64,000 nucleotides of DNA from Paenibacillus yonginensis (GTDB taxonomy: Bacteria; Bacillota; Bacilli; Paenibacillales; Paenibacillaceae): the NCBI RefSeq assembly GCF_001685395.1, contig NZ_CP014167.1, forward strand, positions 2,299,501-2,363,500, given 5' to 3'. Shown here piece after piece: positions 43,068 through 52,396 of the stretch. The position numbers and the translations under genes are program-made. Within the stretch, counting starts at the first letter, position 1; each line of letters starts with the position of its first letter. The notes below the pieces were generated by a model. It had not been told where the DNA came from, did not search any database, and worked only from the letters and a program-made list of their open reading frames with translations.

Positions 43068-43101
43068 AAAAGGCTGCCACCTTATGAGTGGCAGACCTTT
43101 T
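43068..43101 (-). terminator. Intrinsic terminator of ptsI
   Basis: On the minus strand AAAGGTCTGCCAC pairs with GTGGCAGCCTTT (one bulge) and is followed by TTTTTGG. It lies 18 bp after the ptsI stop. Confidence 0.85.
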
Positions 43102-43118
43102 GTTTTAGATATAGGACT

Positions 43119-44846
43119 TCAGTTCTCAAAATGAGTCCGCGAGGACAGCAGCTCCTCGATTTCAGTTGCCGTTCGGCAAGCAAAGCAGCTGCGGCCCACG
43201 TCCGCTTCCTCTTCAGCCGATACATTTAGAATCGAATGTTTTACGCGAAGCAATGCCTGCGGGGACATGCTCAGGTGGTTGACGCCCAGATAAGACCAGA
43301 TCGGGAGCGACCGTTCGTCCCCGGCCATCTCGCCGCAGACGCTGACCTGGATATGATGGGACTGCGCAGCATCGACGGTCATCTTCAGCATACGCAGCAC
43401 TGCCGGATGGAAAGGCCGGTAGAGATGGGCGATCTTCTCGTTCATCCGGTCCACAGCCAGCACATATTGCACCAGGTCGTTGGTGCCAATGCTGAAGAAA
43501 TCGCATTCTTCAGCCAGCAGTTCGGCAGAAGCCGCCGCCGCCGGCACCTCAATCATGATTCCGACAGGAATCTCTTTGTCGTACGGAATGCCCCGCTTAT
43601 CCAGCTCGGACATGGCTTCCGCGAGAATACGGTTGGCGCTGCGGATTTCTTCCACCGATGTAATCATCGGGTACATAATTTTTACGCTGCCGTGAGCGCT
43701 GGCCCTCAGAATGGCGGTTAGCTGCGTCTTGAACAGATCATGCCGGTCAAGGCTGATCCGGATGGCACGATAGCCGAGAAAAGGGTTCTCCTCTTCAGGC
43801 AGCGGAAAATATTCCAGCTGCTTGTCGCCGCCAATATCCAATGTTCTTATCACCACAGGATGGAGGCCCGCATGCTCCACAACTCGGCGGTAAATTTCAT
43901 ATTGTTCATCTTCCGTAGGCAGCTCTATCCGATCCATATAAATAAATTCCGTCCTGAACAATCCCACGCCTTCGGCGCCGTGTTTGACGGCCAGTTCAAA
44001 TTCTTTATAAGAGCTGATATTGCTGGCGAGATGAAAATGCACGCCATCCAGCGTAACCGCGTCCTCCGCAGCCAGAAGCTGGAGCTGCTCTTTCCTGCGC
44101 TTCTGCTTCTCGGCCACCAGGGTATGCCGCTCAATAATTTCCGAAGCCGGATTAATGTATAAAGCCCCGCTGCTGCCATCCAGCACAAGCAGGTCGCCTG
44201 TCTGGATCATGGAATCCAGCAGATTCTCAAACCCGGAGACAAGCGGGATTCCCAGCGCTCTTGCCATAATAGCCGAATGCGAGGACTTCCCCCCGACCAT
44301 CGTCACCATACCCAGCACGTGGCTGGGATTCAAATGCACCAGCTGGGAAGGGGAAAGCTCATGCGCTACCAATATGTAAGGCTCATTATTTTTGGGCAGG
44401 GTGACTTCAGGCGTCCCTAATAAATGCTTAAGCAGACGATTGCCGACATCTTTGATGTCCAAAGCCCGTTCTTTCATATATTCATCATCCAGCAGATCAA
44501 ACATGGTTACAAAATGGTCGATGGCTTCCTTGACGGCAACTTCAGCCGCTTTGTACTGCCGCTCTATAATGCCGCGAATCTCGCTCATAAATACCGGATC
44601 TTCCAGAATCGCCAGATGCGCATCAAAAATCGTCGACTCTTCTTTCCCCACCATCTGCTGAATTTCGTTGCGAATCTCTTCAATTTCATGTTTGGAGGTC
44701 ACAATGCCTTCCTGCAGCCGGTCGAACTCCCTGCCGAGATCAATCGTTTCCAATTGCCGGTCCTGAATATCCATTTCCCATGCAGGCAGCACAAAAGCCC
44801 TGCCGATGGCTACGCCCGCAGCAGCGCCGATTCCTTGTATCATCAT
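43119..44846 (-). CDS. ptsI: Phosphoenolpyruvate-protein phosphotransferase (PTS enzyme I)
   Basis: Enzyme I passes phosphate from phosphoenolpyruvate to His15 of HPr, starting sugar uptake through the PTS. The 575-residue protein has the phospho-His site in GGKSSHSAIMARALGIP near residue 187, the PEP-binding TEFIYMDR, EENPFLGYRAIRI and SIGTNDLVQYVLAVDR blocks, and the Cys of VCGEMAGD (near 500). I place the start at ATG 44846, after AAGGGG; a TTG at 44864 is in frame but weaker. In Bacillus ptsI follows ptsH directly; here it is monocistronic with its own promoter and terminator, and no ptsH is in the window. The only HPr-like gene lacks His15. Confidence 0.95.
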   Translation of the reverse strand: MMIQGIGAAAGVAIGRAFVLPAWEMDIQDRQLETIDLGREFDRLQEGIVTSKHEIEEIRNEIQQMVGKEESTIFDAHLAILEDPVFMSEIRGIIERQYKAAEVAVKEAIDHFVTMFDLLDDEYMKERALDIKDVGNRLLKHLLGTPEVTLPKNNEPYILVAHELSPSQLVHLNPSHVLGMVTMVGGKSSHSAIMARALGIPLVSGFENLLDSMIQTGDLLVLDGSSGALYINPASEIIERHTLVAEKQKRRKEQLQLLAAEDAVTLDGVHFHLASNISSYKEFELAVKHGAEGVGLFRTEFIYMDRIELPTEDEQYEIYRRVVEHAGLHPVVIRTLDIGGDKQLEYFPLPEEENPFLGYRAIRISLDRHDLFKTQLTAILRASAHGSVKIMYPMITSVEEIRSANRILAEAMSELDKRGIPYDKEIPVGIMIEVPAAAASAELLAEECDFFSIGTNDLVQYVLAVDRMNEKIAHLYRPFHPAVLRMLKMTVDAAQSHHIQVSVCGEMAGDERSLPIWSYLGVNHLSMSPQALLRVKHSILNVSAEEEADVGRSCFACRTATEIEELLSSRTHFEN

Positions 44847-44905
44847 GCACTCAGACCCCTTCAACTTTGCAGTTGTTAGATGTTTTATCTCTTTCTACCC
44901 TAGTT

Positions 44906-44934
44906 ATGGTAACTTTGGACCTGTTAATTGTCAA
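44906..44934 (-). promoter_or_regulatory. Sigma-A promoter of ptsI
   Basis: On the minus strand a consensus TTGACA and TACCAT are separated by 17 bp, about 60 bp before the ptsI start. Confidence 0.65.
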
Positions 44935-44997
44935 AGGAAAAAGTAACGGAGATTGTAACTAGTTTATCCATCGTCCCCGGAAAAAAGTCCAAAAAAA

Positions 44998-45015
44998 AGA
45001 ACCCCTGAGGGTTCT
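44998..45015 (-). terminator. Intrinsic terminator of the aroK-aroA-CoA-binding operon
   Basis: On the minus strand AGAACCC pairs across TCAG with GGGTTCT and is followed by TTTTTT. It lies 40 bp after the stop of the CoA-binding gene. Confidence 0.85.
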
Positions 45016-45054
45016 GAAAGTAACAGGGAACAGGAAACATCAGATCAAATCGGA

Positions 45055-45492
45055 TCATTTCTTGTTCTGGCGTTCCGGCTTCAAAACGGCGTCTTCGACC
45101 TTGATGCAGCGGTCCATGATCACGTTCAAGCCGGCTTCGGCGGCAATCTCCGCCGCCTGCTCATTGACGATTCCCTGCTGAAGCCATAAGGTGGTTGCTC
45201 CTACCTCGACGGCTTCTTTGGCAATGTCCGGCGTAAATTCGCTGCGGCGGAACACGTTCACGATGTCGATCGGCTGCTCGATGTCCTTTAACGAAGCGTA
45301 ACACCGCTCGCCCAAAATCTCTCCCTGCACAGAAGGATTCACCGGTACGATCCGGTATCCCCGCCCCTGCATGGCCCGGGCCACCATGTAGGATGTCCGG
45401 TCCGTCTTATCGGATAATCCGACCACCGCAATCGTGTCCGCCTGCTCCAAAATAGCTTTGATCTGCTCTCGATCCGGATTTGCAAAGGCCAT
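45055..45492 (-). CDS. CoA-binding domain protein (YccU type)
   Basis: A 145-residue protein with a Rossmann-like CoA-binding fold. The nucleotide loop AVVGLSDKTDRTSYMVARAM at about residues 22-41 is typical, and the family sequence GYRIVPVNPSVQGEILGERCYASL follows. ATTLWLQQGIVNEQAAEIAAEAGLNVIMDRCIKVE near the C-terminus holds the conserved CIKVE-like end. YccU-type proteins have no proven reaction. It lies 52 bp downstream of aroA and ends at the operon terminator, so it may be transcribed with aroK and aroA. Start ATG with GGAAAGGCGGGATC upstream. Confidence 0.9.
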   Translation of the reverse strand: MAFANPDREQIKAILEQADTIAVVGLSDKTDRTSYMVARAMQGRGYRIVPVNPSVQGEILGERCYASLKDIEQPIDIVNVFRRSEFTPDIAKEAVEVGATTLWLQQGIVNEQAAEIAAEAGLNVIMDRCIKVEDAVLKPERQNKK

Positions 45493-45544
45493 TCGTGATC
45501 CCGCCTTTCCTGATTTGTAGACATAGGTTTAAGCCATCTATCTT

Positions 45545-46840
45545 TTATTCTTTTACCCATTCCACGGACCCGCCAAGCGCGGCAATATGATCAAAAAATT
45601 GCGGATAAGACTTCGCCACATGATGGGCGTCCTTGATCACAATCGGGTTGCGGGCGCGGAGGCCGACAACCGTTAAGGCCATAATCACCCTGTGATCATA
45701 GTGAGCGTCAATCGTCGCCCCGCCTTCCACGCCAAACGGCTTGCCGTGAACGATGATTTCGTCCCGCTTCTCTTCCACGTCGGCCCCAGCTTTTCTCAGC
45801 TCCGTGACGAAATCGGTGATCCGGTCGCATTCCTTGTAGCGAAGATTCTCCACATTGTAAAAACGTGAGGTGCCTTCCGCAAATACGGCTGCCGCCACCA
45901 TGGCCAGTACCGCATCCGTAGCCGCGTCCCCGTCAAATTCAACGGCTCGCAGCTGATGGTTGCCTTGTACGCGAACGCTGCCGTTTTCGTGGCGCAGCGG
46001 CGTGTTCATCATCTGCAGCACGTCTACGACAGCCCGTTCGCCCTGCTTGCTGCGTTCCTCCAGACGATGAACCGTCACGTCGGAACGGGTAACCGCAGCC
46101 GCAGCCAGAATGGCCGCCGAACCCGGATAATCCCCTTGGACCACGTAGGTACGGGCCTGGTACTTCTGCTTGCCCGGAACTTTAAACAAGGTGTAATCCG
46201 GTGCGGCTTCCACCTGAATGCCCGCCTGCTCCAGCACCTCCAGCGTTTGACCGACGACAACCTTCGATTTCAGATCGCCGGTTACCGTAATTTCGCTGTC
46301 TTCCTCAAGCAGCGGCGTCAGGAACAGCAGCGCGCTGAGATACTGGGAGCTGACTTCGCCGGAAACGGTGATGCTCCCGCCTTTAGGTTTGCCCCCGCGA
46401 ATCGTGATCGGCAGGCGCCCGTTTTGATGTTCGACCTGGACTCCCATCTGCTCCAGCGCTGTGATCAGATCGTCATGCGGACGTTTGCCGAGGGAGTCTG
46501 GATAAGTGTTCACAAACGTGATTTCTGGCGATAAGGCGGCGATGGCCATCAGAAAACGAAGCACGGCTCCCGCGTTGCCGACGTTCAGCTCCTTCACCGG
46601 GCTCAGCTTGCCGCCAAAGCCGGTGATGACGATTTGATCGTCGGTCTCCTCCAAAGCGGCCCCCAAATCAGCAATACAGCGCCGCATCGCGTCGCTGTCC
46701 TGACTGTGCGCCGGATAACGGACCACGCTTGTCCCTTCCGCCAGCGCTGCCGCCAGCAGGTATCTGGTCGTATAATTTTTGGATGAGAGCGCCTGTATTT
46801 CCCCTTTAAGCTCCGGGGTTGGCCTTACGATAATATCCAT
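45545..46840 (-). CDS. aroA: 3-phosphoshikimate 1-carboxyvinyltransferase (EPSP synthase), divergent form
   Basis: EPSP synthase joins phosphoenolpyruvate to shikimate 3-phosphate in aromatic amino acid synthesis. The 431-residue protein has the double-domain repeat seen in ELKGEIQALSSKNYTTRYLLAAALAEG, NVGNAGAVLRFLMAIAALS, GEVSSQYLSALLFLTPLL, and the DGDAATDAVLAMVAAAVFAEGTSRFYNVENLRYKECDRI block with the catalytic Asp and Glu. The first motif, usually GDKSISHR, reads SSKNYTTR here, keeping Lys but not the serines. In the glyphosate-contact loop GNAGTAMR the sequence is GNAGAVLR. It lies 28 bp downstream of aroK, which supports the function. These changes are unusual. Confidence 0.87.
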   Translation of the reverse strand: MDIIVRPTPELKGEIQALSSKNYTTRYLLAAALAEGTSVVRYPAHSQDSDAMRRCIADLGAALEETDDQIVITGFGGKLSPVKELNVGNAGAVLRFLMAIAALSPEITFVNTYPDSLGKRPHDDLITALEQMGVQVEHQNGRLPITIRGGKPKGGSITVSGEVSSQYLSALLFLTPLLEEDSEITVTGDLKSKVVVGQTLEVLEQAGIQVEAAPDYTLFKVPGKQKYQARTYVVQGDYPGSAAILAAAAVTRSDVTVHRLEERSKQGERAVVDVLQMMNTPLRHENGSVRVQGNHQLRAVEFDGDAATDAVLAMVAAAVFAEGTSRFYNVENLRYKECDRITDFVTELRKAGADVEEKRDEIIVHGKPFGVEGGATIDAHYDHRVIMALTVVGLRARNPIVIKDAHHVAKSYPQFFDHIAALGGSVEWVKE

Positions 46841-46868
46841 AATAAAAAAGCCCCTTCCACCAATTTGA

Positions 46869-47378
46869 TTAAACGCGTTGAAGCATTAAAATGTGAGCCG
46901 CCACTTGTTCAGGCTCCAAAGCGGATGTATCGACTGTGCAGTGGGCAAAGTCGTACGCCTTCTTGCGTTCCTCCAGCAAGCGGAGAATTCTCTCCTTGGC
47001 TCCACCGGCCAGCAGCGGACGATTGCTGTCCTCGCCTACCCGCTTCAAGATCGTGTCGGCGTCAGCCTTGAGCGCCACCACCCAGCCTTTGTCAAGCATC
47101 AGCCTGCAGTTGTCCGGGTTCAGCACCGCTCCTCCGCCTGTGGCGAGGATGAGCGGTTTGTCCTCCAATAGACGGGCAAGCACGACGGACTCCAGTTCAC
47201 GGAATACGGCTTCTCCCTGCCGTTCAAAAATTTCGGGAATCGGGCAGCCTGCAGCTTTGACGATTTCCGCGTCGAGATCGACCAGCCTTTTGCCGGTCTT
47301 ATGCGCAAGCAGCTCCGCCACCGTAGATTTGCCGGTTCCCATCATACCGATAAGAATCCAATTCTCCTGCTCCGGCAA
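46869..47378 (-). CDS. aroK: Shikimate kinase
   Basis: Shikimate kinase makes shikimate 3-phosphate, the substrate of the adjacent EPSP synthase. The P-loop is GMMGTGKST in the first 20 residues. The substrate motif LVDLDAEIV, the EAVFRELE block and the TGGGAVLNPDN loop follow. The lid region RPLLAGGAKERILRLLEERKKAY is complete. I prefer the TTG at 47378 (169 residues), because AGGTAGGTG lies seven bases upstream and the protein then starts close to the P-loop as in other shikimate kinases. The ATG at 47408 has no ribosome binding site but remains possible. It heads the aroK-aroA-CoA-binding operon. Confidence 0.92.
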   Translation of the reverse strand: MPEQENWILIGMMGTGKSTVAELLAHKTGKRLVDLDAEIVKAAGCPIPEIFERQGEAVFRELESVVLARLLEDKPLILATGGGAVLNPDNCRLMLDKGWVVALKADADTILKRVGEDSNRPLLAGGAKERILRLLEERKKAYDFAHCTVDTSALEPEQVAAHILMLQRV

Positions 47379-47526
47379 TATGACGCACCTACCTTCTGCT
47401 GTTAACATTTTTCATATCATATCACATGTCTTGAAAGCTGGCATCCTTTTGCTGACAGAGTCTGCCGGAGTGGCTGCCAGGCTTGTCCCTCCTGCAGAGG
47501 AACATTCTTGGTCGGCTGAACTAAAA

Positions 47527-47563
47527 AAGCGCCGGAAACGGCCTGCGGCCGTCCCTGACGCTT
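47527..47563 (-). terminator. Intrinsic terminator of gnd
   Basis: On the minus strand AAGCGTC-AGGGACGGCC pairs with GGCCGTTTCC-GGCGCTT, with a TTTTAG tail. It lies about 50 bp after gnd and ahead of aroK. Confidence 0.75.
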
Positions 47564-47614
47564 GTCCCGCCGCGCTGTAAAGCCGGCGTTAAACTTGTCA
47601 TGCATGCAAGGCAA

Positions 47615-49021
47615 TCAGAACCACTGATGGTGGAAGACGCCTTCCTTGTCTACTCTCTTGAACGTATGCGCGCCAAAATAGTCGCGCTGCGCCTGCAGCA
47701 GGTTGGCTGGCAGACGTTCCGTACGGTAGCTGTCATAATAGGACAAAGCGCTGGAGAAGCCAGGTACAGGAATACCGTAGGAAACTGCTGTGCCGACTAC
47801 TTTGCGCCAAGCCTCCTGATAACTTTCCACGACGTTCTTGAAATAGGAGTCAAGCAGCAGGTTCTTGAGCTGCGGGTCACGGTCGTAAGCGTCTTTGATG
47901 TTCTGCAGGAACTGCGAACGGATGATGCAGCCGCCGCGGAAGATCATTGCGATGTTGCCGTATTTCAGATCCCAGCCGTATTCGTCGGAAGCGCTGCGCA
48001 TTTGGGCGAAACCTTGGGCATAGGAGACGATTTTACTTGCAAACAAGGCTTTGCGCACGTTCTCGATAAATTCGGCTTTGTCACCGTCGAAGGATTTCGC
48101 AGCTGGTCCGCTCAGAATTTTGCTGGCGGCAACACGTTCCTCCTTCATCGCAGACAAGAAACGGGAGAACACGGACTCGGTAATCATGGACAGAGGCACG
48201 CCCAGGTCCAAAGCGCTTTGGCTTGTCCATTTGCCGGTGCCTTTCTGTCCGGCGGCGTCCAGAATAACGTCCACCATCGGTTTGCCGGTTTCTTCATCAT
48301 ATTTGGAGAAGATATCCGCAGTGATTTCGATCAGATAGCTGTCGAGTTCACCTTTGTTCCATTCGGAGAACGTTTCGTGCAGTTCCTTGGCGTCCAGGCC
48401 AAGCACGTCCTTGAGCAGGTGATAAGCTTCACCGATCAGCTGCATGTCGCCGTACTCGATGCCGTTGTGTACCATTTTTACGTAATGGCCGGCACCATCA
48501 GGACCGATATAGGTGCAGCATGGATCGCCGTTTACTTTCGCAGAAATCGCCGTCAGGATCGGCTCGACCAGCTTATAGGCGCTTTCCTGGCCGCCAGGCA
48601 TGATGGCAGGGCCGTGCAGCGCGCCTTCTTCGCCGCCGGATACGCCGGTTCCGATAAAGCGAAGGCCTTTGGCTTCCAGCTCTTTGCTGCGGCGCTGGGT
48701 ATCCGGGAAAAAGGCGTTGCCGCCGTCTATGATAATATCGCCTTGATCCAGATGCGGAACAAGCTGTTCAATCGTAGCATCCGTAGCCGGACCAGCTTGT
48801 ACCATAATCAGAATTTTACGCGGAGTTTCCAGGGATGCAACAAACTCTTCAATCGAGAAAGTGCCGACCAGGTTTTTGCCTTTGGCTTCTTCGAGCAGGT
48901 CGTGTGTCTTCTGCGGGGAACGGTTAAATACCGACACGGTGAACCCTTTGCTTTCGATATTGAGCGCAAGGTTTTTACCCATTACGGCTAGTCCGACAAC
49001 GCCAATTTGCTGTTTAGACAT
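47615..49021 (-). CDS. gnd: 6-phosphogluconate dehydrogenase (decarboxylating)
   Basis: Gnd converts 6-phosphogluconate to ribulose 5-phosphate in the oxidative pentose phosphate pathway. The 468-residue protein starts [26 protein letters not shown], with the Rossmann motif GLAVMGKN and the NRS-type coenzyme segment FNRSPQKT. The catalytic site ends in [18 protein letters not shown], with the Lys and Asn, and the [14 protein letters not shown] motif follows near residue 260. [24 protein letters not shown]-like sequence precedes the C-terminal tail. The longer frame to 49120 lacks support; GGAGAAAAA sits directly before ATG 49021. It uses NADP in known relatives. Confidence 0.96.
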   Translation of the reverse strand: MSKQQIGVVGLAVMGKNLALNIESKGFTVSVFNRSPQKTHDLLEEAKGKNLVGTFSIEEFVASLETPRKILIMVQAGPATDATIEQLVPHLDQGDIIIDGGNAFFPDTQRRSKELEAKGLRFIGTGVSGGEEGALHGPAIMPGGQESAYKLVEPILTAISAKVNGDPCCTYIGPDGAGHYVKMVHNGIEYGDMQLIGEAYHLLKDVLGLDAKELHETFSEWNKGELDSYLIEITADIFSKYDEETGKPMVDVILDAAGQKGTGKWTSQSALDLGVPLSMITESVFSRFLSAMKEERVAASKILSGPAAKSFDGDKAEFIENVRKALFASKIVSYAQGFAQMRSASDEYGWDLKYGNIAMIFRGGCIIRSQFLQNIKDAYDRDPQLKNLLLDSYFKNVVESYQEAWRKVVGTAVSYGIPVPGFSSALSYYDSYRTERLPANLLQAQRDYFGAHTFKRVDKEGVFHHQWF

Positions 49022-49125
49022 TTTTTCTCCATCCTTTGCAAACAAAATTTGGATTCCAATTCGATTCCAATATATCATCTTCAAATGGCAATATCCACTT
49101 GGCGGACCAGGCTTCATCAAATCAA

Positions 49126-49166
49126 CATAAACACCCCTGGAATTTTACATTTCCGAGGTGTTTATG
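49126..49166 (-). terminator. Probable terminator downstream of the 49210-49809 gene
   Basis: On the minus strand CATAAACACCTCGGAA pairs with TTCCAGGGGTGTTTATG (one mismatch and one bulge). The following sequence TTGATTT is only partly T-rich. Confidence 0.5.
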
Positions 49167-49209
49167 CTTGCAATTCTCGACATTTTCCCCTTTAACCGGC
49201 CAAACGGTC

Positions 49210-49809
49210 TTATTTCCACTCCAGCTCAAGCAGATTGCGGCGAATGCGCTCCAATACTTTCTTGATCGCTTCCGCTTCTTCCGTATTGCCGGACTCCAGC
49301 GCTAGATGGAGTTTCTCCAGCTGTTCATCCAGCGCCGCAAGCAGCTCTTCCGTCCGTTCCTCCGACTGTCTGGAATGGAACATCCGGTTCATCTTGGCGA
49401 GACTGGGCTGCGGTTCCTTCTGGTAGAGCACCTTATGCTCCATTCCGGAGATTTCCACCTGACGGATCACCTCGCCGAACAGAATATTTTCAATCAGAAT
49501 TTGTCTGTCCTTAATCCGTTTGACAACGGCATGCCCCCGCAGATCTCCGATCAGCTTCTCCAGCCATTCTGCCAATTTAGCATCTTTAATGACATAGTCC
49601 CCGACTAGCTTGTAGCCCTGGCCTACCCGTTCGAAACGAAGTTTGGTCAGCTTGCGGCCGGTTCTTACGGAAATGATAAAAATCGAATCGTTTTCGCTCC
49701 AATACAGCGAATATCCGTCCTGAATCAGGTCGCGGATCAACTGCTGCAGGTGCCGGCGCTCGAAACGCAGATCCAGATTGCAGTACTCGACCTCGTAGCT
49801 CTTGTTCAC
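49210..49809 (-). CDS. Conserved hypothetical protein with C-terminal coiled coil
   Basis: I do not recognise a characterised family. The 199-residue protein starts VNKSYEVEYCNLDLRFERR at the GTG at 49809, which has AGAGGAGGGC before it; an ATG at 49860 would add 17 residues. The N-terminal 120 residues look like a mixed alpha/beta domain, with repeated strands such as SLYWSENDSIFIISVRTGRKLTKLRF. About residues 145-199 form a charged helix, RTEELLAALDEQLEKLHLALESGNTEEAEAIKKVLERIRRNLLELEW, probably a coiled coil. It is soluble, without signal or membrane segments. It follows nothing recognisable and may be transcribed alone. Confidence 0.7.
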   Translation of the reverse strand: MNKSYEVEYCNLDLRFERRHLQQLIRDLIQDGYSLYWSENDSIFIISVRTGRKLTKLRFERVGQGYKLVGDYVIKDAKLAEWLEKLIGDLRGHAVVKRIKDRQILIENILFGEVIRQVEISGMEHKVLYQKEPQPSLAKMNRMFHSRQSEERTEELLAALDEQLEKLHLALESGNTEEAEAIKKVLERIRRNLLELEWK

Positions 49810-50131
49810 GGCACGCCCTCCTCTGGCGTTTTGCATCCACGCAAAACTTGGTTTCCTCACAGCCTTAACAGGTTTTTACAATATCTTATACTCCATCCTA
49901 TGTGATGGTAACTTGGATTAATGATTATTTTTACCCGGTATAAGGCCCCTATGACGCAAGCAACCCGGATTCATTCAAGCTGATCGGCTTGGGCAGATTC
50001 AAAACGGCTGTCCCATTCTGTCTCCCGGGCCCGGGCTCCGGTGTGGGTCGTTCTTCCCTGGGCATGTGTTATAATCAGGATAAGCTCACTTTATGACGAG
50101 TTGATTTTTACGCAATCAGGAGGCTTGTCTC

Positions 50132-50755
50132 ATGTCAATAGCAGGTTTTACGACGCAGGATTTTGATACCATGGCCATTCCCGGGCTGGAGCCCCGCATG
50201 GAAGGTTTAATTGCCCATGTACGTCCCAAGCTGGAAGAGATCGGAACCGAGATTCAGCCGTTTCTGTCCGCGCTGACCGGAGACGAAATGTTCCCGCATG
50301 TCGCCAAACACGCACGAAGAACCATTAATCCGCCCAACGATACCTGGGTCGCCTGGAGCAGCAGCAAACGCGGCTACAAAGCGCTGCCGCATTTTCAGGT
50401 CGGCCTGTTCTCCACCCATTTGTTCATCGTGATGGCCGTCATCTATGAAAGCCCCAACAAAGAGATTATCGGCCGGTATCTGGAGCAGCACGCTTCCGAG
50501 GTGCAAAAGAAGCTTCCCGGCGACTACTATTGGTCGATGGATCATATGACGCCAGGCGGGAAACGGAACAGCGAAATCACCGCACAGGAGCTGGCCGAGA
50601 TGGGCCGCAAGCTGCTGAAGGTGAAGAAATCAGAAATATTGTGTGGCCTCAGCCTGCCGCGCACTTCCGACCAGCTGCAGGATGGCGAAGGCCTTGCCGA
50701 GCTCATCCGCAGCACCTTTGAAACGCTTCTGCCGCTGTATAAAATCTCCTTTTGA
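50132..50755 (+). CDS. yktB: YktB family protein (DUF1054, UPF0637)
   Basis: This 207-residue protein matches B. subtilis YktB, a conserved Firmicute protein of unknown function. Family segments are GFTTQDFDTMAIPGLEPRMEGLIAHVRPKLEEIG at the N-terminus, HARRTINPPNDTWVAWSSSKRGYKALPHFQVGL at about residues 58-90, and the FIVMAVIYE block. The fold is reported to be a helical-beta cytoplasmic domain. A strong AGGAGG ribosome binding site precedes ATG 50132. It ends seven bases from the convergent MFS gene, with no terminator between them, so the two transcripts may interfere. Confidence 0.9.
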   Translation: MSIAGFTTQDFDTMAIPGLEPRMEGLIAHVRPKLEEIGTEIQPFLSALTGDEMFPHVAKHARRTINPPNDTWVAWSSSKRGYKALPHFQVGLFSTHLFIVMAVIYESPNKEIIGRYLEQHASEVQKKLPGDYYWSMDHMTPGGKRNSEITAQELAEMGRKLLKVKKSEILCGLSLPRTSDQLQDGEGLAELIRSTFETLLPLYKISF

Positions 50756-50761
50756 TCCCAT

Positions 50762-52195
50762 TTAACGAAGTCGGGCTTTGGACCCGCTTCTGTCGTTCAA
50801 GGGCCTGCCGGCCGTCTTCTGACGGATGGCGGGCCCTTGGCGGGTTCTGCGGCCGGGTCTGGAAATCCAGAGATGAATAAGCAGCAGCGTGCCCATCGAG
50901 CCTGCACTGACCAGAAACGGTGCAGACGGGCCAAAGAGATCCCACAGCTTGCCGGAAATGACCGGGCCAATCACCATGCCGCAGCCCTGAATCGTCAGGA
51001 AAAAGCCCCACACGGTCCCTTTCTCGCCTTCCGGAAGCTGCTTGGCGATCATCGTATCCCAGGTCGGCAGGATAAATGCATAGCTGGCTCCTATGCAGAC
51101 CACAAGAATCCAGATCATAGTCATCTCCCGGAACAAGGCCAACCCCAATACAGACAGGAAAGCCAGCAGAAACCCGGTGTTCAGGAATATCCGGGTCCCG
51201 TATTTATCCGCAAGTTTGCCGACCGGAATCAGTCCCAGCACCGTCACTGCGCCTCCGGTTACAAGCAGAATGCTGAACATCGCAGGGGACAACAGAAGCA
51301 CCGTGCGAATATAAAGCGTAATGACGGGGGTTAACACACCGATCGCAAAAGACTGCAGGAATAAAGCAGGGTACAGGAGCCGGCTGACCTGCAGGTTCAT
51401 CCGGATCTCCGTGAACGTCCGCTTTAAATTAGCCCCCAGCTTCCGCAGCCCTCCGGCCATTAAGACGGGCGATGCCGAAGAAGGCCGGCCGGCGGCTTCA
51501 GGCAGCGTTTCGGCCGTCTTGTTCAGGGCCGCTTCGAGAACCGGCTTTGATTGGGGCTTGAGCGGCGTCGTCTCTGCCGGCAATCCCGCCTGTTTTCTCT
51601 GCCGCTCCTGACGGATTCCCGGCAGCAGAAAGGCCAGCAGCAGGGCAAGCGTAAGGCAGCCGAGCAGAATCCAGAACACACCTTCATAGGATCTGTGGAT
51701 AAACAGGTTGATGACGACAGGACCGACGCCGGTGCCGCCCAGCGTAGACATTTGAATAATGCCCATCGCTGTGCCGAAGTTTTGTTTGCCCTCAGTCATT
51801 TCAGTAATGCCCATCAGCACGCACGGCCATAAAGGAGCCGTCCCCACACCCAGCAGTGTGCAGCCCAGGCCGATGATCAAAGACCGCTCTCCCCAGGCAA
51901 TCAGTGCAACAGCGCCCAAAGACAGGATCAGACCGGCCAGCATCGTAAGCCGGAATCCCACCCGCTCAACCAGCCAGCCGGCTGGACTGCGGAAGAAATT
52001 ATCTCCTATATACTGCAGAGAAAGGGAAACGCCGATCGCGAAAGCCGAAAGCCCCAGCACGCTTCCCATATAAACCGGCAAAATTGTGACCAGAAGAGCG
52101 CTTTTAACCACTTCGATCAGGAACATAATCAGCCATAAACAAATGAATGTCGGTGTCAGAACTTTTTTCTCAAAACCTTTGACCTTCATTTTCAT
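50762..52195 (-). CDS. MFS family transporter
   Basis: A major facilitator superfamily membrane transporter of about 477 residues with twelve predicted helices. The helix 2-3 loop motif reads SPAGWLVERVGFRL, a partial match to the MFS G-x-L-a-D-r-x-G-r motif. The equivalent in the second half is PVGKLADKYGTRIF. A long hydrophilic loop lies between helices 6 and 7 (about 210-280). The C-terminal tail is rich in Arg and Lys. The substrate cannot be deduced; drug export is a common function of such proteins. I prefer the ATG at 52195 because the sequence upstream of it is not family-like, but no strong ribosome binding site decides this. Confidence 0.82.
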   Translation of the reverse strand: MKMKVKGFEKKVLTPTFICLWLIMFLIEVVKSALLVTILPVYMGSVLGLSAFAIGVSLSLQYIGDNFFRSPAGWLVERVGFRLTMLAGLILSLGAVALIAWGERSLIIGLGCTLLGVGTAPLWPCVLMGITEMTEGKQNFGTAMGIIQMSTLGGTGVGPVVINLFIHRSYEGVFWILLGCLTLALLLAFLLPGIRQERQRKQAGLPAETTPLKPQSKPVLEAALNKTAETLPEAAGRPSSASPVLMAGGLRKLGANLKRTFTEIRMNLQVSRLLYPALFLQSFAIGVLTPVITLYIRTVLLLSPAMFSILLVTGGAVTVLGLIPVGKLADKYGTRIFLNTGFLLAFLSVLGLALFREMTMIWILVVCIGASYAFILPTWDTMIAKQLPEGEKGTVWGFFLTIQGCGMVIGPVISGKLWDLFGPSAPFLVSAGSMGTLLLIHLWISRPGRRTRQGPAIRQKTAGRPLNDRSGSKARLR

Positions 52196-52396
52196 CTTCT
52201 GTCCAACTCCCGCTGCGTAAAATAAAAGGGCCATCCTGCTATACAGTCTGCCCTTCCGGCAAGGAATTTTAACCCATATTTACACAAAAGAGCCCCCGCC
52301 GCTTAATGGTAGACAAGCTTATGCTTGCATTCCCGACTCTTTTTGTTATACTCAACTTTGTTTATATTTCATTTTAGAAAGGCAGTGACGGCCACA

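Noticed and set aside
47600-48991. Plus-strand 463-residue open frame opposite gnd
   Set aside because: gnd on the other strand is unmistakable, and the long antisense frame follows from its codon use.
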